Shown here piece by piece: positions 41,989 to 50,967 of a stretch of 64,000 nucleotides of DNA. How positions within the stretch are numbered: the first letter of the stretch is position 1; the number at the start of each line of letters is the position of its first letter. The stretch is taken from the NCBI GenBank assembly GCA_027483665.1, contig JAIXUC010000041.1, forward strand, positions 62,001 to 126,000, in the 5' to 3' direction. The position numbers were made by a program, and so were the translations under genes. The DNA comes from Comamonadaceae bacterium. GTDB taxonomy: Bacteria > Pseudomonadota > Gammaproteobacteria > Burkholderiales > Burkholderiaceae_C. Below the pieces are notes generated by a model. That model had not been told where the DNA came from. It saw only the letters and a list, made by a program, of their open reading frames with translations, and ran no database searches.

Positions 41989-42756
41989 ATGACAATTTCA
42001 CGCATGACTGACCGAAAGACTTTGCTACTCGCTTTCGATGAGTTGCTGCAGCCAACAAGATTCACCGATTACGGCCCGAATGGGTTGCAAGTTGAAGGGC
42101 AACTGTCCGTTAGGCGAATCGTCTCCGGCGTGACTGCCAGTCGCGCTTTGATCGAGGCGGCGATTGCCGAGGAAGCCCAGGCCATCTTTGTGCATCACGG
42201 ACTTTTCTGGCGCGGCCAAGATGGACGCCTCACAGGCTGGCTTCGCGAGCGGGTCGCCCTGCTCATGGCACACGACATCAACTTGTTCGCGTATCACCTG
42301 CCGCTCGACGCGCACCCCGAACTGGGCAATAACGCGCAACTGGCGCGGCTCGTTGGCACAGCGGTGCATGGCCATTTTGGGGAGCAAGCGCTGGGTTGCT
42401 GGGGAGAACTGCCGGGTGGTGGTTGTAGCTTGGCGCAACTCACGCAGCACGTTCAGCAGCAGCTGGGGCGCTCCCCAGTCGTCGTGGGTGAAAGCCAGAA
42501 GGCCATTCGCCGCTTGGGATGGTGCAGCGGCGGCGCGCAGTCTTTTTTTCAGGCAGCGATCGACGCTGGTGTCGATGCCTTTCTGACCGGAGAGATTTCG
42601 GAACCTCAGGCGCACATGGCCCGCGAGACGGGCGTTGCTTTTTTAGCCTGCGGGCACCACGCCACCGAACGCCTGGGCGCCCCCGCCGTCGCGGCGCACG
42701 TTGCAGCTCGATTTGGGATCTCCCACAGCTTCGTCGACATCGATAACCCAGCATGA
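41989..42756 (+). CDS. NIF3-like protein (Nif3/YbgI family)
   Basis: A 255-residue member of the NIF3 family of dinuclear-metal proteins, annotated in some species as GTP cyclohydrolase 1 type 2. Metal-site motifs visible are IFVHHGLFW, YHLPLDAHPELGNNAQLA and ACGHHATERLG. The start may be ATG 41989, next to the upstream stop, or ATG 42004. The stop overlaps pdxA. Confidence 0.9.
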   Translation: MTISRMTDRKTLLLAFDELLQPTRFTDYGPNGLQVEGQLSVRRIVSGVTASRALIEAAIAEEAQAIFVHHGLFWRGQDGRLTGWLRERVALLMAHDINLFAYHLPLDAHPELGNNAQLARLVGTAVHGHFGEQALGCWGELPGGGCSLAQLTQHVQQQLGRSPVVVGESQKAIRRLGWCSGGAQSFFQAAIDAGVDAFLTGEISEPQAHMARETGVAFLACGHHATERLGAPAVAAHVAARFGISHSFVDIDNPA

Positions 42757-43844
42757 CCACCCTCCCGCAAGCCCTAACCGCGCCGCTTGCCATCACCCTG
42801 GGAGACCCCTGCGGCATTGGCCCAGAAATCGTTCTGAAGTCGCTGCAGTGCGACCCATCGTGGATGAACTTGGTCGTTTGCGTTGGCGACTTGGGGGTGC
42901 TGGAGCGCACGGCCGCTGCGTTGCGTTGGCAAAAGGGGTTTCGGGCCGTCAACAGCGTGCGTGCAGCCTTGGATTTGCGGCGCGAGCAGCCCCATGTACT
43001 GCCCGTTGTGCAAGTGGGCGACTGCCTGCCCAACATGCCTTTGGGTCAAGTGGATGCTCGGGCTGGAGCCGCTGCGCAGAGGTGGGTTGAGTGGGCTGCC
43101 AACGCTGCGCTGAGGGGCGAGGTTGCTGGGCTGGTAACGGCACCCCTTCACAAAGCCGCTCTCGCGGCTGCAGGTTGCCCGTACCCTGGGCACACAGAAC
43201 TCCTTCAGGCCAATGCAGCGGCGTTTCTGGAGTTGGACCCATCCCAGTTGCCAGTCCGGATGATGCTTGCGAACAACGAGTTGCGCACAGTGCTGACAAG
43301 CATTCACGTGTCACTGCGGCAGGCCATCGATGCGATCACCGTCGATTCTGTTTTGGAAACCTTGCGCATCACCCATGCACATGGTCTGCGCTGCCACCCG
43401 GGTGAGCGCTGGCGGATCGCTGTCGCCGGGTTGAACCCGCATGCAGGAGAGGGTGGACTCTTCGGTCAAGAAGAAACGCTCGCGATCGCTCCTGCGATCG
43501 AGGTGGCGCTCTCAGAGGGCATGGATGTTCATGGCCCCATCTCCCCAGACACCGTGTTCATGCGCGCCCGATCTGTCGGTGCACGGCCTGGGGAATTTGA
43601 TGTCGTGGTGGCGATGTACCACGACCAGGGGCTCATTCCCGTGAAGTACCTCGGAGTCGCCGATGGCGTCAACGTGACACTTGGACTGCCGTTCATTCGA
43701 ACCAGCCCAGACCACGGAACCGCTTTTGACATAGCCGGCAAGTACCAAGCCGACCCCAGCAGTTTTTTGACTGCCCTGAAGAGCGCTTTCGCCCTGGCCG
43801 TCTCATCTAAGCCGGCACCACGGCCAGCAGTGCAGCATGAATAA
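42753..43844 (+). CDS. pdxA: 4-hydroxythreonine-4-phosphate dehydrogenase
   Basis: PdxA oxidises 4-phosphohydroxy-L-threonine in the DXP-dependent pyridoxal phosphate pathway. The 363-residue product has GDPCGIGPEIVLK, the metal histidines in CPYPGHTELLQ, AGLNPHAGEGGLFGQEE and YHDQGLIPVKYL, and FIRTSPDHGTAFDIAG. All family signatures are present. PLP enzymes such as LysA and HisC use its product. Confidence 0.96.
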   Translation: MTTLPQALTAPLAITLGDPCGIGPEIVLKSLQCDPSWMNLVVCVGDLGVLERTAAALRWQKGFRAVNSVRAALDLRREQPHVLPVVQVGDCLPNMPLGQVDARAGAAAQRWVEWAANAALRGEVAGLVTAPLHKAALAAAGCPYPGHTELLQANAAAFLELDPSQLPVRMMLANNELRTVLTSIHVSLRQAIDAITVDSVLETLRITHAHGLRCHPGERWRIAVAGLNPHAGEGGLFGQEETLAIAPAIEVALSEGMDVHGPISPDTVFMRARSVGARPGEFDVVVAMYHDQGLIPVKYLGVADGVNVTLGLPFIRTSPDHGTAFDIAGKYQADPSSFLTALKSAFALAVSSKPAPRPAVQHE

Positions 43845-43871
43845 ACCTCTTGGAAGCGATGGACCGACCAG

Positions 43872-44309
43872 CTAGCGCTTGAGTTGGTCGCGAATCTCGC
43901 GCAAAAGCAACACATCTTCAGGCGTCGGCGGTGGGTTAGCCCCGGCCAACGTCTCAGCAGGCGCTTGTCTTTTAAGCCGGTTGACTTGCTTGACCATGAG
44001 GAAGATGACGGCGGCCAAGACAATGAAGTTCACAGCGACCGTTATGAAGTTGCCGTAGGCCAGCACCGGAACCCCCGCCTTTCGCAGCGAATCGAGCGTC
44101 AATGCGGTACCGGTCGGGACGTTTCCCAGAACAAAAAACAAGCTCGAAAAATCCAGCTTGCCGAAGAACATCCCCACCACCGGCATGATCAAGTCGGTCA
44201 CGACCGATTCAACGATCTTTCCGAAGGCTGCTCCGATGATCACGCCGACCGCGAGGTCGATCACGTTTCCCTTGACGGCAAACTCTTTGAACTCCTCAAT
44301 CACTTTCAT
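43872..44309 (-). CDS. mscL: Large-conductance mechanosensitive channel MscL
   Basis: MscL opens under membrane tension to release solutes during osmotic downshock. The 145-residue product begins with the amphipathic [20 protein letters not shown], has two membrane helices (about 15-45 and 75-100, the second containing [19 protein letters not shown]) and a C-terminal charged helix. The ATG is preceded by a strong AGGAGG. It converges with pdxA and diverges from petA. Confidence 0.95.
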   Translation of the reverse strand: MKVIEEFKEFAVKGNVIDLAVGVIIGAAFGKIVESVVTDLIMPVVGMFFGKLDFSSLFFVLGNVPTGTALTLDSLRKAGVPVLAYGNFITVAVNFIVLAAVIFLMVKQVNRLKRQAPAETLAGANPPPTPEDVLLLREIRDQLKR

Positions 44310-44317
44310 GGATGTTG

Positions 44318-44323
44318 CCTCCT
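44318..44323 (-). promoter_or_regulatory. Strong Shine-Dalgarno of mscL
   Basis: A perfect AGGAGG lies 8 bases before the mscL ATG on the minus strand, unusually complete for this window. The rest of the 219-base gap to petA contains no gene. A TAGAAT at 44431-44436 might be a petA -10 but lacks a partner at normal spacing. Confidence 0.6.
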
Positions 44324-44528
44324 ACAGCTGTGGGGTTGCAGAACAAAGACTTCGTACCGGTGCGTCCTGAAGACCCGGCTTTCAACTTGGTTGCCACTGG
44401 CCAAGACCAATCCGTTGAAGAGGCCTCCGCTAGAATCAACGAGTCTAAGAGGTGCGCACCGCTGGCAATACAAGCCAGTCATGCCCGAGCACCTCAAGCA
44501 CACAAGCGCAGCAGCATTTGAGGGCCAT

Positions 44529-45128
44529 ATGAGCGACACCAGCATCGATAACAGTAAACGAACTTGGCTGATTGCCTCGACCTGTGCAGGATTTGCAGGG
44601 GGTGCAGCGGTTGCGGTCCCTTTCGTCAGTACGTTCCAGCCTTCCGAGCGGGCCCGAGCGGCCGGAGCATCGGTTGAGGTCGACATCGCCGATCTGCGGC
44701 CTGGCGAAAAGTTGACTGTTGAGTGGCGTGGAAAGCCGGTTTGGATCATCAGACGTACGCCAGAACAGCTTGCAGCCTTGGACTCCATCAAGGAGCAACT
44801 CGCAGACCCAGAGTCAGCGCGCAAGCCGTCGGAGCTGACCCCCGCATACGCCCGAAACGGTCACCGATCAATCAAGCCCGAGGTGATGGTGGCCGTGGGA
44901 ATCTGCACCCACCTTGGCTGCTCTCCTTCTGATAAGTTCACCCCGGGACCCCAACCATCTTTGCCAAATGACTGGGCAGGCGGTTTCTTGTGTGCGTGTC
45001 ACGGCTCAACTTTCGACATGGCGGGCCGGGTCTACAAGAACAAGCCTGCCCCGGACAACCTGGAGGTGCCGCCACACATGTATGTGTCGGATACGCGCCT
45101 GCTGATCGGCGAAGACAAAAAAGCCTGA
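44529..45128 (+). CDS. petA: Ubiquinol-cytochrome c reductase iron-sulfur subunit (Rieske)
   Basis: The Rieske protein of the bc1 complex. The 199-residue product has an N-terminal targeting/anchor helix (WLIASTCAGFAGGAAVAVPF) and 2Fe-2S ligands C126, H128, C155 and H158 in CTHLGC and CACHGS, with the disulfide cysteines C131 and C157. The ATG at 44529 follows GAGGGCC; the frame is open far upstream antisense to mscL but that part is not coding. It heads the petABC operon. Confidence 0.96.
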   Translation: MSDTSIDNSKRTWLIASTCAGFAGGAAVAVPFVSTFQPSERARAAGASVEVDIADLRPGEKLTVEWRGKPVWIIRRTPEQLAALDSIKEQLADPESARKPSELTPAYARNGHRSIKPEVMVAVGICTHLGCSPSDKFTPGPQPSLPNDWAGGFLCACHGSTFDMAGRVYKNKPAPDNLEVPPHMYVSDTRLLIGEDKKA

Positions 45129-45156
45129 TCAGCATTAGCCATTCAAGAGGACAACC

Positions 45157-46557
45157 ATGGCTGAAATGAAAGAGATTTCCCCCAACGCGCCCGTCGGGGC
45201 CAAGTTGATGAATTGGGTAGACAACCGATTTCCAGCGACTAAGCTCTACAAAGAGCATTTGAGTGAGTACTACGCACCCAAGAATTTCAATTTCTGGTAT
45301 TTCTTTGGTTCACTGGCTCTGCTGGTGCTCGTTATCCAGATAGTGACCGGTATCTTTTTGGTGATGCATTACAAGCCAGACGCAGAATTAGCATTTGCGT
45401 CGGTCGAATACATCATGAGAGACGTGCCCTGGGGTTGGTTGGTGCGCTACATGCACTCGACTGGCGCATCTGCGTTCTTTGTGGTTGTTTATTTGCACAT
45501 GTTCCGGGGGCTCATCTACGGCTCTTACCGTAAGCCTAGAGAGCTTGTATGGGTTTTCGGTTGTGCAATTTTCCTCTGTCTCATGGCAGAGGCATTCATG
45601 GGCTACCTGCTTCCTTGGGGCCAAATGAGCTATTGGGGCGCGCAGGTGATCGTGAACCTATTTGCCGCTATTCCTTTTGTGGGTCCCGACCTTGCGATTT
45701 TGATCCGCGGTGATTACGTAGTGAGTGACGCCACCTTGAATAGATTCTTCAGTTTCCATGTGATTGCTGTCCCTCTGGTGCTGCTTGGGTTGGTCGCTGC
45801 ACACATCATTGCGCTGCACGAGGTGGGATCTAACAATCCTGATGGCGTCGATATCAAGGCCAAGCTGGACGAAACGGGTAAGCCCTTGGATGGTATTCCC
45901 TTTCACCCCTATTACACGGTTCACGATATCTTGGGGGTCAGCGTTTTCCTGATGGCTTTCTCTGCCATTATTTTCTTTGCTCCAGAGTTTGGCGGTTTCT
46001 TCTTGGAATACAACAACTTCATTCCTGCTGACCCGCTGAAGACGCCTTTGCACATCGCACCAGTCTGGTACTTCACTCCGTACTATTCGATGCTGAGAGC
46101 CATCACTGCTGAGTTCATGTATGTCTTGGTGGCGTGCGTGCTGGGCGGTGCATTGCTGGCTGTCTGGAAAATCCAGATGGCACAGATCGTCAAGGGCGCC
46201 ATCGTGGTGGCTGCGATCGTTTCAGCCGCTCTTTTGCTGTCCATTGACGCTAAGTTCTGGGGCGTAGTCGTCATGGGTGGCGCGGTCATTATTCTGTTCT
46301 TCCTGCCTTGGCTCGACTACAGCCCTGTCCGCTCAATCCGGTACCGTCCGAGTTGGAACAAATACCTCTACGGAGTATTTGTAGTGAATTTCTTTGTTCT
46401 GGGTTACCTAGGCGTACTGCCACCTTCGCCAATTGGTGAGCGCGTTTCGCAGGTGGGCACGCTGTTTTATTTTGGTTTCTTCATCCTCATGCCGTGGTGG
46501 AGTCGTTTGGGCGACGCTAAGCCAGTGCCTGATCGGGTAACGTTCGCCGCTCATTGA
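45157..46557 (+). CDS. petB: Ubiquinol-cytochrome c reductase cytochrome b
   Basis: Cytochrome b of the bc1 complex, holding both b hemes and the quinol sites. The 466-residue product has paired heme histidines in RYMHSTGASAFFVVVYLH and FFSFHVIAVPLVLLGLVAAH, the PEWY-like quinol-oxidation loop represented by APVWYFTPYYSMLRA, and eight or more membrane segments. An AGAGGAC site precedes the ATG. Codon use is less GC-rich than in the upstream genes. Confidence 0.96.
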   Translation: MAEMKEISPNAPVGAKLMNWVDNRFPATKLYKEHLSEYYAPKNFNFWYFFGSLALLVLVIQIVTGIFLVMHYKPDAELAFASVEYIMRDVPWGWLVRYMHSTGASAFFVVVYLHMFRGLIYGSYRKPRELVWVFGCAIFLCLMAEAFMGYLLPWGQMSYWGAQVIVNLFAAIPFVGPDLAILIRGDYVVSDATLNRFFSFHVIAVPLVLLGLVAAHIIALHEVGSNNPDGVDIKAKLDETGKPLDGIPFHPYYTVHDILGVSVFLMAFSAIIFFAPEFGGFFLEYNNFIPADPLKTPLHIAPVWYFTPYYSMLRAITAEFMYVLVACVLGGALLAVWKIQMAQIVKGAIVVAAIVSAALLLSIDAKFWGVVVMGGAVIILFFLPWLDYSPVRSIRYRPSWNKYLYGVFVVNFFVLGYLGVLPPSPIGERVSQVGTLFYFGFFILMPWWSRLGDAKPVPDRVTFAAH

Positions 46558-46574
46558 TTTGCAGAGACTAAGCA

Positions 46575-47333
46575 ATGATTAAAGTTCTTCTTGGATTGGT
46601 GGTCGTGGTGTCCATGCAGTCAGCGGCATGGGCAGCCGGTGGGGGTGTCGCATGGGACAAGGCACCGCTCAAAACTAACGACATGGCTTCATTGCAAAAC
46701 GGCGCCAAGATTTTTGCAAACTATTGCCTGAATTGTCATGCTGCATCCTTCATGCGATATAACCGGTTGCAGGATATTGGGCTGACTGAGCAGCAAATTA
46801 AAGACAACCTGATGTTCGCAACGGATAAAGTTGGCGAAACCATGAAGGTGTCCATGGATCCCAAGCAGGCAAAGGCTTGGTTCGGCGGGAATCCCCCCGA
46901 TTTGACTTTGATCGCACGTTCTAGGTCGGCTGTAGGTGTCGGGCCTGGTTCAGACTATCTATATACCTTTTTGCGAACTTACTATCGCGACGATACCAAG
47001 CCAACCGGTTGGAATAACTTGGCGTTCCCCAACGCGGGCATGCCTCATGTTTTGTGGGAACTTCAGGGTGAGCGTAGGCCCATCTTCGAGAAAGTTACAG
47101 AGCATGGCCAGGACCTTCAAGTTCTTAAAGGATGGGAGCAGGTAACTCCTGGGACAATGACACCTTTGGAATATGACCAGGCGATTGGCGATCTGGTCAG
47201 TTTTTTGCAATGGATGGGTGAGCCCGCTCGGAATGACCGTGTTCGTATTGGTATTTGGGTTCTGATGTTTTTAGGTGTGTTCACTGTTATCGCATGGCGG
47301 TTGAACGCAGCTTACTGGAAAGACATCAAGTAA
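46575..47333 (+). CDS. petC: Ubiquinol-cytochrome c reductase cytochrome c1
   Basis: Cytochrome c1, the membrane-bound c-type heme subunit that passes electrons to cytochrome c. The 252-residue product has a signal peptide ending SAAWA, the heme site CLNCH (C51, C54, H55), a distal Met candidate in FPNAGMPHVLWEL, and a C-terminal membrane anchor. Heme attachment would rely on CcsB-type maturation. It is followed by a strong terminator. Confidence 0.96.
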   Translation: MIKVLLGLVVVVSMQSAAWAAGGGVAWDKAPLKTNDMASLQNGAKIFANYCLNCHAASFMRYNRLQDIGLTEQQIKDNLMFATDKVGETMKVSMDPKQAKAWFGGNPPDLTLIARSRSAVGVGPGSDYLYTFLRTYYRDDTKPTGWNNLAFPNAGMPHVLWELQGERRPIFEKVTEHGQDLQVLKGWEQVTPGTMTPLEYDQAIGDLVSFLQWMGEPARNDRVRIGIWVLMFLGVFTVIAWRLNAAYWKDIK

Positions 47334-47345
47334 TAATTGATGCAC

Positions 47346-47361
47346 CACGCCTGTTGGCGTG
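47346..47361 (+). terminator. Small hairpin ahead of the petABC terminator
   Basis: A 6-base stem CACGCC/GGCGTG with a TGTT loop is followed by TTT. It lies directly before the larger hairpin and may assist termination or protect the 3' end of the petABC message. Confidence 0.45.
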
Positions 47362-47367
47362 TTTGGC

Positions 47368-47411
47368 AGAGTGGGCGGCCGACATGGCCCCCACTCTTTT
47401 TGACTTTTAGG
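47368..47411 (+). terminator. Rho-independent terminator of petABC
   Basis: AGAGTGGG (47368-47375) pairs with CCCACTCT (47390-47397); an inner GGCC/GGCC pair closes a 5-base loop. The stem runs into TTTTT and then GACTTTT. This is the clearest intrinsic terminator in the window and separates petABC from sspAB. Confidence 0.8.
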
Positions 47412-47422
47412 GAGACATTCAG

Positions 47423-48034
47423 ATGATGGTGCTGTACTCGGGGACCACGTGTCCGTTCTCACATCGATGCCGCTTCGTGTTGTTCGAGAAAGGTATGGAT
47501 TTTGAGATCCGTGACGTAGATTTGTATAACAAACCCGAGGATATCAGCGTCATGAATCCTTACGGTCAAGTTCCAATATTGGTTGAACGCGACCTCATTT
47601 TATACGAGTCAAATATCATTAATGAGTATATTGACGAGAGGTTTCCTCACCCTCAATTAATGCCAGGAGATCCAGTAGACCGGGCACGCGTGCGCCTCTT
47701 TTTGTTGAATTTTGAGAAAGAACTGTTCACGCATGTCTCTGTACTGGAATCTCGAGCTGCTAAAGCCAACGAAAAGGCACTTGAGAAGGCAAAAGGGCAC
47801 ATTCGTGATCGCTTGACCCAGCTTGCGCCTGTTTTTCTTAAAAACAAGTTCATGCTCGGCGATAGCTTTTCTATGCTCGATGTTGCGATTGCACCATTGC
47901 TCTGGCGTTTGGATTATTACGGTATCGATCTGTCGAAAAATGCAGCCCCGTTGCTCAAGTACGCTGAACGTATCTTCTCCCGTCCAGCATACATCGAAGC
48001 GTTGACGCCTTCAGAAAAGGTCATGCGCAAGTGA
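47423..48034 (+). CDS. sspA: Stringent starvation protein A (GST-like)
   Basis: SspA is a glutathione-S-transferase-fold protein that binds RNA polymerase and modulates starvation and acid-stress genes. The 203-residue product has the N-terminal thioredoxin-like domain (VLYSGTTCPFSHRCRFVLFE, IRDVDLYNKPEDI, PILVERDLILYESNIINEY) and a C-terminal helical domain. GGGAGA precedes two adjacent ATGs. The gene is clearly AT-richer than its surroundings: 22 of 60 bases are G or C at 47581-47640. petABC followed by sspAB is common in betaproteobacteria. Confidence 0.95.
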   Translation: MMVLYSGTTCPFSHRCRFVLFEKGMDFEIRDVDLYNKPEDISVMNPYGQVPILVERDLILYESNIINEYIDERFPHPQLMPGDPVDRARVRLFLLNFEKELFTHVSVLESRAAKANEKALEKAKGHIRDRLTQLAPVFLKNKFMLGDSFSMLDVAIAPLLWRLDYYGIDLSKNAAPLLKYAERIFSRPAYIEALTPSEKVMRK

Positions 48035-48050
48035 GATCCTTGCCTCCTGT

Positions 48051-48560
48051 ATGAATATCATGGAGCCGAACACCACTACATCGACGCGCCCGTACCTTAT
48101 TCGGGCGCTGTATGAGTGGTGTACGGATAACGCGTTAACGCCCTATGTGGCCGTGCTGGTTGATGAGTCTGTTCAGGTGCCAAGGGAATATGTTAAGAAT
48201 GGTGAGATCGTTTTAAACATCAGCCTAGATGCCACCAGTGGCCTTCGACTAGGAAATGATTTCATTGAATTCAAAGCACGTTTTGCCGGCTCTTCAAGGG
48301 AAATTCTTGTCCCGATCGGAAGAGTCATTGCTGTATACGCCCGAGAAAACGGTCAAGGCATGGCGTTTCCTATGCCTTCTGCAGGTGGGCAGATTGAAAG
48401 AGCAGACGATGGGTCTACGAAAAACAATGGCCCCATCGATCGCCCTGTTTTGTTGGTTCCAGTGGCAGAGGGTGGTGAATCCAGAGGCGATGAACAAGGA
48501 GCAGACCCGCCTCCCCCTCGACCTCAAGGCGGTCGACCAAGTTTAAAGCGCGTGAAGTAG
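48051..48560 (+). CDS. sspB: ClpXP specificity-enhancing factor SspB
   Basis: SspB delivers ssrA-tagged proteins to ClpXP. The 169-residue product has the SspB core RPYLIRALYEWCTDNALTPY, VPREYVKNGEIVLNIS and LRLGNDFIEFKARF, then a long polar linker and a short C-terminal end (PSLKRVK) resembling the ClpX-binding tail. Start is ATG 48051 or 48060; neither has a good ribosome site, which fits coupling to sspA. Confidence 0.93.
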   Translation: MNIMEPNTTTSTRPYLIRALYEWCTDNALTPYVAVLVDESVQVPREYVKNGEIVLNISLDATSGLRLGNDFIEFKARFAGSSREILVPIGRVIAVYARENGQGMAFPMPSAGGQIERADDGSTKNNGPIDRPVLLVPVAEGGESRGDEQGADPPPPRPQGGRPSLKRVK

Positions 48561-48606
48561 TGTTGGTTTAAGCTTGCGCTGCTACAGATTTTTAGAAATG
48601 CCCATC

Positions 48607-48682
48607 GCCGATTTAGCTCAGTTGGTAGAGCAACCGCCTTGTAAGCGGTAGGTCATCAGTTCGAATCCGATAATCGGCACCA
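48607..48682 (+). tRNA. tRNA-Thr (anticodon UGU)
   Basis: A 76-base cloverleaf with encoded CCA. Acceptor GCCGATT pairs with AATCGGC, the D arm is GCTC/GAGC, the anticodon stem ACCGC/GCGGT encloses CTTGTAA with TGT at positions 34-36, and the T loop is TTCGAAT. The T stem ATCAG/CCGAT has one A-C mismatch at pair 52-62. Confidence 0.95.
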
Positions 48683-48696
48683 CAGTTAATTGATCG

Positions 48697-49116
48697 ATGT
48701 CTGGGATGAGTCCTTCCATTGCTCCGCTAGCCATCACCTTGCATCGTCGATCGCGCGAGTTGGAGATGGCTTTCACTGATGGGTCAGTTGTTCGACTGGC
48801 CTTCGAGTTGATGCGTGTGTTCTCGCCATCAGCAGAGGTACAGGGGCATGCTCCAGATCAATCCGTTTTGCAGACAGGACACCGGTTGGTGCTGATTGAA
48901 GATGTAGAGCTGGTAGGCCACTACGGAATTCGTCCTAAATTCTCCGATGGGCACCATACGGGTATCTTTGCTTGGGATTACCTTCTCAGACTGTCCAGTG
49001 AGCGCGATCAGCTTTGGAGCGCTTATGAAAGTCGCCTGAAGGCGGCTGGTGCGTCCCGAGATGCAGGTGCTCCCCAGCAGGCCTCTGTTGGTTGTAAAGG
49101 CGAGCGCAGCAAATGA
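48697..49116 (+). CDS. DUF971 protein (gamma-butyrobetaine hydroxylase-like N-terminal domain)
   Basis: A 139-residue soluble protein with the DUF971 fold, found alone in bacteria and at the N-terminus of gamma-butyrobetaine hydroxylases in eukaryotes. Visible motifs are [39 protein letters not shown] and WDYLLRL. It lies between tRNA-Thr and ubiE. Links of this family to Fe-S or metal handling have been proposed; nothing here proves them. Confidence 0.85.
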   Translation: MSGMSPSIAPLAITLHRRSRELEMAFTDGSVVRLAFELMRVFSPSAEVQGHAPDQSVLQTGHRLVLIEDVELVGHYGIRPKFSDGHHTGIFAWDYLLRLSSERDQLWSAYESRLKAAGASRDAGAPQQASVGCKGERSK

Positions 49117-49132
49117 CCTCACAGGCATCCAC

Positions 49133-49870
49133 ATGACTGGTACCCACTTCGGCTACGAGCGCGTAGCGGAGGCTGACAAGGCGGGCAAGGTAAGGCGCGT
49201 GTTCGATTCGGTTGCGTCGCGATATGACGTGATGAACGACTTGATGTCGGCTGGGCTACATCGCATCTGGAAGGCGTACGCGGTAGCTGTAGCAAACGTC
49301 CAGCTTGGGCAGAAAGTGCTGGATATTGCAGGCGGCACAGGCGACTTGGCAATGGCTTTCGCTAAATTGGCAGGTAATCGCGGCCAGGTGGTTCACACTG
49401 ACATCAACGAGGCCATGCTCTCAGAGGGACGTCGCCGTTTGGCGGACCAGGGTGTCATTCTGCCTACGATCATCTGCGACGCCGAGCGGCTCCCCTTCCC
49501 CGACGCGTACTTCGATGTGGTTACCGTCGCCTTTGGGCTGCGAAACATGACTCACAAAGACGTCGCTATCTCTGAGATGCACCGAGTCCTTCGACCTGGT
49601 GGCAAGCTGTTGGTTCTGGAGTTTTCCCGGGTCGCGCCTCCACTGACGAAGGCATACGATTGGTACTCCTTCAATGTGCTGCCTCGAATAGGGCAGATGG
49701 TGGCGGGCGATTCACGCAGCTACCGCTACCTCGCTGAATCTATTCGAATGCATCCAGGACAGGAAGAGCTAAAGGGCATGCTGCGTAAAGGCGGCTTCGG
49801 CCATGTGGACTATCACAACCTCAGTGCGGGTATCGCAGCTTTGCATGTTGGAATACGAACGTCGTTGTGA
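49133..49870 (+). CDS. ubiE: Ubiquinone/menaquinone biosynthesis C-methyltransferase
   Basis: UbiE performs the C-methylation of the benzoquinol ring in ubiquinone synthesis. The 245-residue product has [42 protein letters not shown] motif [13 protein letters not shown], and [10 protein letters not shown]. The ATG at 49133 gives the family N-terminus; an open frame extends back to 49049. It opens the ubiE-tim44-ubiJ-ubiB cluster. Confidence 0.96.
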   Translation: MTGTHFGYERVAEADKAGKVRRVFDSVASRYDVMNDLMSAGLHRIWKAYAVAVANVQLGQKVLDIAGGTGDLAMAFAKLAGNRGQVVHTDINEAMLSEGRRRLADQGVILPTIICDAERLPFPDAYFDVVTVAFGLRNMTHKDVAISEMHRVLRPGGKLLVLEFSRVAPPLTKAYDWYSFNVLPRIGQMVAGDSRSYRYLAESIRMHPGQEELKGMLRKGGFGHVDYHNLSAGIAALHVGIRTSL

Positions 49871-49894
49871 TCTATCAGACCAATCGGAGGGGCT

Positions 49895-50872
49895 ATGAAA
49901 TTATGGGCAGCTGTTTTTGCGACGTTGATGTGCTTGTCGGTGTTCGACGCCGACGCAGCAAAGCGTCTAGGCGGTGGTAAAAGTTTTGGAAAGCAGTCCA
50001 GCAATGTGACGCAAAGGGACAGCGCTGGCCCTGCGGCCTCTCCGCAACAGGCCCCCGCCAATGGTGCAAGCCGTCAAGCAAACTCACCCACAACTGGCGC
50101 TGCTGCGACCTCAAGGCCTTGGGGTGCTATGTTGGGCGGGTTGGCTGCAGGCTTGGGCCTGGCTTGGTTGGCAAGCTCGCTAGGGTTGGGCGAGGCTTTT
50201 GGACAGTTTTTGTTGATTGCCCTCTTGGCAATGGCAGGTGTTGTGTTGTGGAAGGTATTGGCTCGTTCGCGTCAAAGCCAATCCACAGCCGGAGCCGCTC
50301 GCTATGCCTACCAAGGCGCATCCGACCAAACTGCCCCAGTTCAGCGCAACTACAGCCCGGACAATGTGGGCAACGATGCTTCTGCGCGACCTTGGGAAAG
50401 AAACAGCATGGCCTTTGACGCAGCACGGCCTTCGCCAATGGGCTCGGTTATTGGCTCGGCCCTGTCTGGCAAGCCGAACTGGTCTGTGCCTGACGACTTC
50501 GACACGCATTCTTTCGTTGAAGCCGCGAAACGAAATTTCGTCTCTTTGCAAGCCGCTTGGGACCGTTCAGATGTCCAAGCTTTGCGTACGCTCATGACCG
50601 ACGAAATGTTCTCTGAAATCAGACAGCAGCTGAGCGAACGCGAGGCCCACACCGGTAGCCAACCAAACCTCACCGATGTAGTGATGATCGATGCTCATTT
50701 GCTTGGGATCGAAGACCTAGGCGCACATTACATGGCCAGCGTCGAGTTTTCAGGAATGATCCGCGAAGAGCCATCTGCAGGGCCAAGCCCATTCCGCGAG
50801 GTTTGGAATATGACCAAGCCAAAAAGTGGTGCCTCTGGCTGGCTGGTGGCAGGCGTCCAAGCGCTGCAGTGA
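49895..50872 (+). CDS. Tim44-like domain protein
   Basis: A 325-residue protein related to the C-terminal domain of mitochondrial Tim44. It has a signal peptide (to about DADA, residue 21), a Ser/Gln/Ala-rich linker, two adjacent hydrophobic segments around 72-122 (LGGLAAGLGLAWLASSLGLG, then LLIALLAMAGVVLWKVL) and a C-terminal Tim44-like domain (about 185-325) with FVEAAKRNFVSLQAAWDRSD. Bacterial roles are poorly defined. A CGGAGGGG site precedes the ATG. Confidence 0.88.
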   Translation: MKLWAAVFATLMCLSVFDADAAKRLGGGKSFGKQSSNVTQRDSAGPAASPQQAPANGASRQANSPTTGAAATSRPWGAMLGGLAAGLGLAWLASSLGLGEAFGQFLLIALLAMAGVVLWKVLARSRQSQSTAGAARYAYQGASDQTAPVQRNYSPDNVGNDASARPWERNSMAFDAARPSPMGSVIGSALSGKPNWSVPDDFDTHSFVEAAKRNFVSLQAAWDRSDVQALRTLMTDEMFSEIRQQLSEREAHTGSQPNLTDVVMIDAHLLGIEDLGAHYMASVEFSGMIREEPSAGPSPFREVWNMTKPKSGASGWLVAGVQALQ

Positions 50873-50967
50873 CAAATCGGACCCATTACAAGGGCATGGC
50901 GGCGGCCTGCGATTGGATGGCGGGATGGCTGCAGCCTTGGGGCGGTCCATGACTTCTTAAGGATCAG

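Noticed and set aside
44415-44436. TTGAAG and TAGAAT before petA
   Set aside because: The spacer is only 10 bases; I see no other -35 at the right distance.
43884-44528. In-frame extension upstream of petA
   Set aside because: The frame is open by chance antisense to mscL; the Rieske N-terminus begins at 44529 with its own ribosome site.
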